From Enoplolaimus lenunculus (taxonomy: Eukaryota; Nematoda; Enoplea; Enoplida; Thoracostomopsidae): a stretch of DNA of 64,000 nucleotides. Shown here piece after piece: positions 58,304 to 64,000 of the stretch (position 1 is its first letter; the number at the start of each line of letters is the position of its first letter). Location of the stretch: the NCBI GenBank assembly GCA_030248215.1, contig JASANG010000566.1:62001-126000 (forward strand), written 5' to 3'. The notes under the pieces are model-generated. The model did not search any database. It had not been told where the DNA came from and worked only from the letters and a program-made list of their open reading frames with translations. A program made the position numbers and the translations under genes.

Positions 58304-58367
58304 CACTAATACTTTGGGTTCCGTATATTATGATACCATAAACGACAGATCGTTTGAGAAGTTTTTG
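58304..58367 (-). promoter_or_regulatory. Putative 5' leader of the giant gene, with possible acceptor
   Basis: Immediately upstream of the signal-peptide ATG lies TTTATTGCAG, ending at 58368, a good 3' splice site. It could serve a 5' non-coding exon or a trans-spliced leader. The leader after it holds a tiny upstream frame (ATG GTA TCA TAA, 58339-58328). An in-frame TAA lies upstream of the main ATG, so no earlier start is available in this exon. No clear core promoter was recognised. Confidence 0.35.
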
Positions 58368-58439
58368 CTGCAATAAAGCTGTTTGAAGCTTACAACTTGT
58401 ACAGGGATAAATTTTTTGGATTGTACTTGGACTCAGGGT

Positions 58440-58570
58440 TGAAACCGGGCCCGAGCCAATACTCGCGGATCCGAACCGGGCGTGAACTTAAACGTTAAGA
58501 ACGCGGGTTTACGCGGGTCGGGTCGGGGCCCAATGGTTTGGGCCCGCGAGCCGAAATAAATCGGAGCAGT
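58440..58570. other. GC-rich island in the 5' flank
   Basis: Repeated CGGGCCCGAGCC, CGCGGATCCGAACCGGG, CGCGGGTCGGGTCGGG words. A similar island lies at 59770-59900 (CGAGGCCCGAGCC). It may be an element remnant or a CpG-type upstream region. Confidence 0.4.
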
Positions 58571-58656
58571 GCTTGACTTGTTTTTGTGTCAGCCGAAATT
58601 AAACAGACCGTTGGTAGGATATTTTAAGGTTTAGATACGTGTTTTTGAACTTAATT

Positions 58657-58809
58657 CGGCCCATATAAAGATCACGAGCGGAATATTTTTCTGTGGGATT
58701 AGAACAGAATAACGTTAAGCTTTAGACTAATTTTTTTGTTTGGCTTAGGCTTAGGCTTAGGCTTAGGAATATGCTTTAATACTGTACCACCCCTGTTCTT
58801 TACATTGGC
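58657..58809 (+). mobile_element. A-family MITE, short
   Basis: GGCCCATATAAAGATCACGAG to CCCCTGTTCTTTACATTGGCC. Confidence 0.85.
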
Positions 58810-59257
58810 CTTTAATTTCAAGCAATTTTCATAGATACTGTTTTATGGCGAGGCAAATAGTTCAAACCGATGGGTAAGATACGTTATTTAAACATTTCGA
58901 AGGAGAGTTTTTTGACTTCCGACCGGAAACCGAGTCAAAAACCCAGTGCAACACTGCAAAACGGTTTTATACCTGAACCCCCCAGCTATGCCCTTGACTT
59001 CGGCTCGCGTACACTACCCTTAAGACTTAACCTTAGGATAATGCCCGCCAAAGCCTAAACCTTTCTACATGCCTGCTCTTTAGCCCCTTAACTGGTTCTT
59101 CAAAATGGTTTGAGGGAACATTTCTTTCCGTCGTCCCATTGTATATATAAAAGCACGTGATTGTTATCCTTAAATTGCATTCATTGACACATATACGGAT
59201 AACGTTTTTAGGTTACTGTATCAATCGAGCTTGGTTGGTTATCTACAATTTTAAACC

Positions 59258-59383
59258 AGGCCTGCAGCCAGCACACCTAGCTAGGGGGGGCTTAAAAATT
59301 TTCAGGAGGGGCATTCAAGCGTTTTCAATGACTTGCAAGCAAGGTTGGAAATATTCTAGAGGGGTCTTGGCTACGAGCCCGAA
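59258..59383. mobile_element. H-family foldback, short
   Basis: CAGGCCTGCAGCCAGCACACC left, TCTTGGCTACGAGCCCG right. Confidence 0.65.
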
Positions 59384-59442
59384 TACAGTGCGATTTCCAC
59401 CGTTATCGTAGCTCACTTAGATGAGTATTTGCTATAAAAGTC

Positions 59443-59611
59443 GGCCAATATAAACAACGCGGGCGGAACAGTATCCATAAGCATATTCCTAAGCCTAAGC
59501 CTAAAGCCTAAGCCTAAGCTTAAGCCAAGCAAAAAAATTAGTGTAACGCTTAAGCCTATTCTTTTCTAGTCCCACAGAAAAACGTTCCGCCCCTGATCTT
59601 TACATGGGCCT
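59443..59611 (-). mobile_element. A-family MITE, 8-bp target duplication
   Basis: GGCCAATATAAACAACGCGGG to CCTGATCTTTACATGGGCC, flanked by TAAAAGTC / TAAACGTC. Confidence 0.87.
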
Positions 59612-60000
59612 AAACGTCAAACCGGTAGTGTAAGCCGTTTGCATCCGTCCGTCGTTGGAGCTCTTATGTATATATAAAGAAAGATGCACTGAACAAAACT
59701 TGGTGAAATATTAAAAATTTGTGTTACGTTGATTGTTGTATGTTTTGGTTTCAGGTCCAATCCTGTATTTAATTGGGCGATGCCAAGCTTATGCGGTCCG
59801 AGGCCCGAGCCGTGACGAATGGGTCCGGTCTGTAAAAATTCGTGCCGATTCCAACTCGGGTATACCCGCGGGTAAACATTTTTATGACGCGGGTAGAAAT
59901 TCACCGGTTTTACACGTGGCAAACTTTTAAATTTTCAGGTCGGAAACCTACGCTATTATCTGTGTTATTTTTGGTCAGGCGCTGCGCCGTGCTTTATTTA

Positions 60001-60122
60001 GTTGAGTTTGAAATTTTGGCCCCAGGACAGTCATGGGAAAATTGTGACGTCACGAACGTGAGTTGAGTTTGAAATTTTTGCCCCAGGACAGTCATGGGAA
60101 AATTGTGACGTAACGAACGTGA
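60001..60122. repeat. Tandem duplication, 61 bp x 2
   Basis: GTTGAGTTTGAAATTTTGGC... and its near-identical copy start at 60001 and 60062; each ends TGACGTCACGAACGTGA or a close variant. It lies in the 5' flank of the gene. Confidence 0.9.
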
Positions 60123-60280
60123 TGTCATTGGGGAATTGGCGACAATTATATGGCTTAAAAAACAAGAAATATTTGCAGTCTGCAATAAAACCGCAAGCGG
60201 GGAACATACCGCACACTAATATCTGTTACCATTAAATTTGCAGTTCTAACTCAATTTTCAGTTGCAGCAAACGTTCCACT

Positions 60281-60560
60281 AAAGCCCTATTCACACAAGC
60301 AAGTTTTTGCTGCGAGACCTTGTAGCTTCAAATTGCACACAGAACTTGCATATTTTTCATCAGCCAACGAGAAAACGGCTGCAATAAATTCAGTGAAGTT
60401 TCATGGTTTGTTCACACATGTGAACACTATTTCTAGTTGTGACTTTAAATGACTTATTTGCAGCTGCAAGCTTTTCGAACGGGATTTTGAACAAAACTTG
60501 TAAATGCAAGGTGCAGCTGCAAGTTCTCTCAGCAAAAACTTACACGTATGAATCGGGTTT
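60281..60560. mobile_element. F-family foldback
   Basis: AAAGCCCTATTCACACAAGC to CTTACACGTATGAATCGGGTTT. Confidence 0.8.
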
Positions 60561-61253
60561 AATTCAAATAAATATTAAGCAAAAATTATTGCAACACAGT
60601 TGCAAAACCTTGATTTAAAAGCGATACACATTGTTCGATCTGGATTTCTAAACTATGTCAACTAGTTTTGACTGCCGCAAACAGGCGAAATTTAAAACTC
60701 AAGCTGCTATGAGTTGGAGCAATGCTGCGCTTAAAAGTGTTTTGAAACATATTTTAACCAAAAGTATTTTTGTTATCCTAAAATTTCAACGAATTTATCA
60801 AGTGATAATTTATTGTTAATTCGTTGGAATGTTAAGTACCTGAATAGAAAATAATAATTGTCTGCCGTTTCAAAGCATCCAATTGTAAGCTGTTTTCAGT
60901 GTTACACTATTGAATTTTACAGTTCAAAGCTTTATTTGAGGTTTGGAATTTAAACATTGTAATTAGAAATTTTGAAGTTTTGATTCTGACAAGTTTTGTG
61001 TCGATCTGGTTTTGTGATATGTGATATTTTTGATTAGTTGCGGAATTTCGCTATGACTAATATATACCATTGTATACGCTGCCAGTCTTTAAAAACGGGT
61101 CCATCCATTGTGATCTCCTGGTAAGCTTGGGTTTAGTCGTTATTTCCAAGCTGCACGCTTGACAACCAGCAATCAAACGAGTAAACAATTTGTGAAACGA
61201 ATAAGCTTGTTTACGATATACCAAATCATCTATTAACGATACTCTAAAATTGT
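60561..61253. other. 5' flank, nothing recognised
   Basis: About 690 bp of AT-rich unique sequence on the upstream side of the gene, with no coding frame or element ends. Confidence 0.55.
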
Positions 61254-61413
61254 GGCCAATGTAAAGAACACACGCGGAACAGTATTATAAGCATAATCCT
61301 AAGCCTACGCGTAAGCCTTAACTTAAGCCAAACAGAAAGGTATTCTAAAGCTTAAGCTTACTCTGTTCTAGTTCGACGAAAAACGTTTCGTTCCTGATCT
61401 TTACATGGGCCAA
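61254..61413 (-). mobile_element. A-family MITE, 8-bp target duplication
   Basis: GGCCAATGTAAAGAACACACG to CCTGATCTTTACATGGGCC, flanked by AAAATTGT twice. Confidence 0.9.
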
Positions 61414-61449
61414 AATTGTTAGCAATATTCCAGTTTGCAGATTAAAAAT

Positions 61450-61594
61450 TGGGCCCGTGTTACGTTAAGGGGCGTCCAGGTTTCTGGCAGGTCCATAAAA
61501 GAGTATGTTTAGATTCTAGATTATATTTTTTGCTTAAGCTTAGGCTTAGGAATATGCTTAATCTACTCTTACGCCCCTTAGAGTAACATTGGCC
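61450..61594 (+). mobile_element. B-family MITE
   Basis: GGGCCCGTGTTACGTTAAGGG to CCTTAGAGTAACATTGGCC. Confidence 0.87.
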
Positions 61595-61749
61595 AGAAGT
61601 TGTGTCAATGAGTTCCTTGTGCAATAAACCTATCACTACCTCGTTTATGGAAATTAGCCACCTTCAAAGAAATAAATTTGAATAAACATATTTTCCATCT
61701 TATCAACCAGTAGCGGGATTATCTTCTTGCTATAGTTAATAAAAAAGTG

Positions 61750-62037
61750 CAAGAGTATGCAACTCTTGGTGTTCCACATGGCACAAAATGTACCGGCACG
61801 CGTTGCGTTTTTGGCCGTCGCCCCCGTTATTTAGACGGGGGTACAACCTATGCGAACTATGCCACTGTATATATCAGGCATCAAAAACACTCTACTTATA
61901 GTTTTATTTAAATGCATTGCATTTGACAGCGACCCCCTCTAAATAAAGGGGAGTCGGCCAAAAACGCAACGCTCGGTGGTACATCTTGTACCATGCGGAA
62001 CCGCAATAGTTGCACACTCTTGTATCATGTACTCTTG
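61750..62037. mobile_element. I-family palindromic element
   Basis: CAAGAGTATGCAACTCTTGG to CTTGTATCATGTACTCTTG; inner arms GGCACGCGTTGCGTTTTTGG and CCAAAAACGCAACGC. Confidence 0.82.
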
Positions 62038-62212
62038 CTAATACGTATAGTTATTGTAATTCAGGTAACATTGCTTACTTTTATAGGCAAGTACCTCAGT
62101 AGCATTTATCGTTTTATCAACATTGGTCTTTTAACCGAAATTAGGCGCATGAAATTAGAACAACTAAATATATAATCACAACAGGACAACGTTTGCTAAA
62201 ATGGCCCATGTA

Positions 62213-62352
62213 TAGAACATGGTCGGAACGTTGTCCTGCGTTGCTGTAATACAGTTAGCTTAAGCTTTAAATTACCTTTTTTGCTTAGGTTTAGGCTTAG
62301 GCTTAGGAATACGCTTAATCTACTGTTACGGCCCTAAAAGTAACATTGGCGT
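62213..62352 (+). mobile_element. Chimeric MITE: C-family left end, B-family right end
   Basis: Left GGCCCATGTATAGAACATGG (C type), right TACGGCCCTAAAAGTAACATTGGC (B type), joined through the shared TTAGGC core. Confidence 0.82.
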
Positions 62353-62890
62353 CAGTTTGTATGAATGGCAGTTTTTGCCAGCATTCATTTTCATTTTGCC
62401 ATTTCTATAATTTAGTTACATTTGGTTGTCTGTCACAAATATAACTCTTCAAAAACAGTTTGATAACGAAGTTTACCTAATAAAACGACGTTCAAACCAG
62501 TCGCTTGTAGTGTCAGTTTAAAGCGGGGGAGGGGGGGGTGGCGCACTGACACGTACCCAAGGTGGCTGGGAGATCGGGTCAAACCACGTCCTGGCTAAAA
62601 TTTTACCATACCGTATAAAAACATTCATCCTGGCTAGTGCTGATGATTCGCTCTATGTACCACTTGAATCTATTTCGGCGCATTACCATGTCAAGCAGAC
62701 AACGGGCCTGAAGAGTTGGAGCTTTTCGAGCGATTTTATAGGGCGAAAAAACTGGTGCATACCGTCTACCTTGAAACCTACCAGTCACATCAAGTATTTA
62801 TCAGCCGGGTTTGAACTGAATAAAATACGTTTTATGTGCAGTAGTTTATGCATATTTGCTGCATTTCAGTATATACACATATGTATATAT
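62353..62890. other. 5' flank, nothing recognised
   Basis: About 540 bp of unique sequence. A G-run near 62525 is the only notable feature. Confidence 0.5.
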
Positions 62891-63286
62891 ACAGTGGCGG
62901 ATCCATGGGGGGCCACCCCGGCCGTGCCCCCCTCCCCAACAGCGTCTCGATAAAAAATTATATAGTCAATTGCTGTTCTATGCTGTTTATTTCTCTGTTT
63001 TATACACAATAGCATGAGCACGCTTTAAAGTTTCGAACTCACCTTTATTTGGCCCTGGAGTCATTTATGCGCTACAATTAGGGATAATAGACATTTATGG
63101 ACTCTAACAAGGGTTTAAGGACTCTACCCGCTTACGGACTCTTGTTAGGGATACGGACTCCTATTAATTGGGACTCAAAATGGGGACACTCCCTCTTATT
63201 TGGGTCACTACAGCATGGGTCAAAAATAAGTTTATTACCTGCGAAATTTTGGCCCCCCATTCTGAGATCCTGCATCCGCCACTGTA
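62891..63286. mobile_element. J-type element containing a half G element
   Basis: TACAGTGGCGGATCCATGGGG and TGAGATCCTGCATCCGCCACTGTA form inverted ends. A G-family half (GCTTTAAAGTTTCGAACTC to CACTACAGCA, about 63022-63214) sits between them. TATA dinucleotide runs flank both ends. Confidence 0.65.
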
Positions 63287-63757
63287 TATATATGTATACA
63301 TATATTTATATGTATATATACATATATATCTTTTGGATTATAAGTTTGAACATCGGTTTTCGTTATTTTTACTATCCGTTTACACCCTGCTTATTAAACT
63401 CGTCAAGCAAACATATACAACCGTAACGGTATCAGGCACTGGTAAATCGTTAAACATGATATGGTAGTGTTTAGTGCAATGAATTGGTTACTGAGGCTAC
63501 ATAAAATTTGGCATTCGTTTTAATGTTTTATACTGACAATAAGCAATAGCCTCGAAGTTCTGTAAATTTATAAACAGCACTAAAAATATTACAATTTACT
63601 GGTATCTAATAAAGTACTTTAATATGTGCTATTTTGCGATTACCAGTGATTTTAACCACGACTCCTAAAAAATACAGAATCAAGCGTGGAGATGTAGTTT
63701 GCTGACTTTGTTGAATATAGTCAAAATTTCTGACTATTCAGCCATTCCTTAGCTTTC

Positions 63758-64000
63758 TCATGTAAAGATCAAGATCGGAATCATATAATATTCGCTGACA
63801 ATAGGTCGAACGTCATATGATATTGAAAGACAGAAGGTGACGTACACATGATGATAGCAGACAAATACGATTTTTTGAAGACGATGTGGGGTCTATTAGC
63901 AGACAAAACGTAACCCAATAGGCCAATACGGATAAAACGTGTCCCAAGCTGCCTCGGTTATAACGTAAACCCCGCATTAGGCTTAGGAATATGCTCATTG
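63758..64000 (+). mobile_element. A-family MITE interrupted by an N element, cut by the window end
   Basis: CATGTAAAGATCAAGATCGG is an A left end; CATATGATATTG and GCCTCGGTTATAACGTAAACCCC are N-family sequence; TTAGGCTTAGGAATATGCTC resumes the A core at the edge. Confidence 0.7.

Noticed and set aside
1924-58303. Nematode polyprotein allergen or insect allergen repeat protein
   Set aside because: The idea came from tandem helical repeats behind a signal peptide. There are no furin-type cleavage sites between units and no diagnostic residues I can name, so no assignment is made.

Overview
The window looks like invertebrate animal nuclear DNA: AT-rich, with GT-AG introns, no bacterial-style gene packing, and dozens of short inverted-repeat transposon copies. 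I cannot fix the species. A small-genome marine invertebrate such as a tunicate is one possibility. The many (TTAGGC)n tracts match the nematode telomere hexamer, but here they are the cores of transposable elements, so they say little about taxonomy.

One gene dominates and lies entirely on the minus strand. Its first coding exon (58197-58303) encodes a signal peptide. It is followed by 38 exons of mostly 258-351 nt, down to position 1924. With one reservation at the 3' end, every exon starts and ends in phase 2, so each can be added or lost without a frameshift. I checked all 38 junction codons by eye and none makes a stop. Each internal exon encodes one mostly helical repeat of about 86-117 residues; exon 21 carries an extra Ser/Thr/acidic insert. 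The part seen is about 12.2 kb of coding sequence, roughly 4,060 residues: a giant secreted protein of repeats that I cannot assign to a known family. The 3' end is uncertain. The gene probably runs past position 1, or it may end in a weak candidate exon at 347-498.

The repeats are not all alike. From exon 6 to exon 29 similar exons recur every sixth exon: a Trp exon at 6/12/18/24, a Cys plus SAN exon at 8/14/20/26, an FxD-type exon at 9/15/21/27, a YY exon at 10/16/22 and a W-DAG exon at 11/17/23. This suggests growth by duplication of a six-exon block of about 7-8.7 kb. The region from exon 30 on has lost that register.

The introns and the 5' flank (58304-64000) are packed with non-autonomous elements. 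Three related families with GGCC ends and mostly 8-bp target duplications (hAT-like) share a (TTAGGC)n core. Two palindromic families carry TA target sites (mariner-like). Others are a family with ATATCATATGATAT palindromes, a family with inverted ends enclosing a tRNA-like promoter, GC-rich foldbacks, and a 900-bp giant inverted repeat. Two local tandem arrays (4148-5139 and 12148-13010) have copied an exon edge with its splice site. I saw no complete transposase, no retroviral element and no convincing RNA gene.
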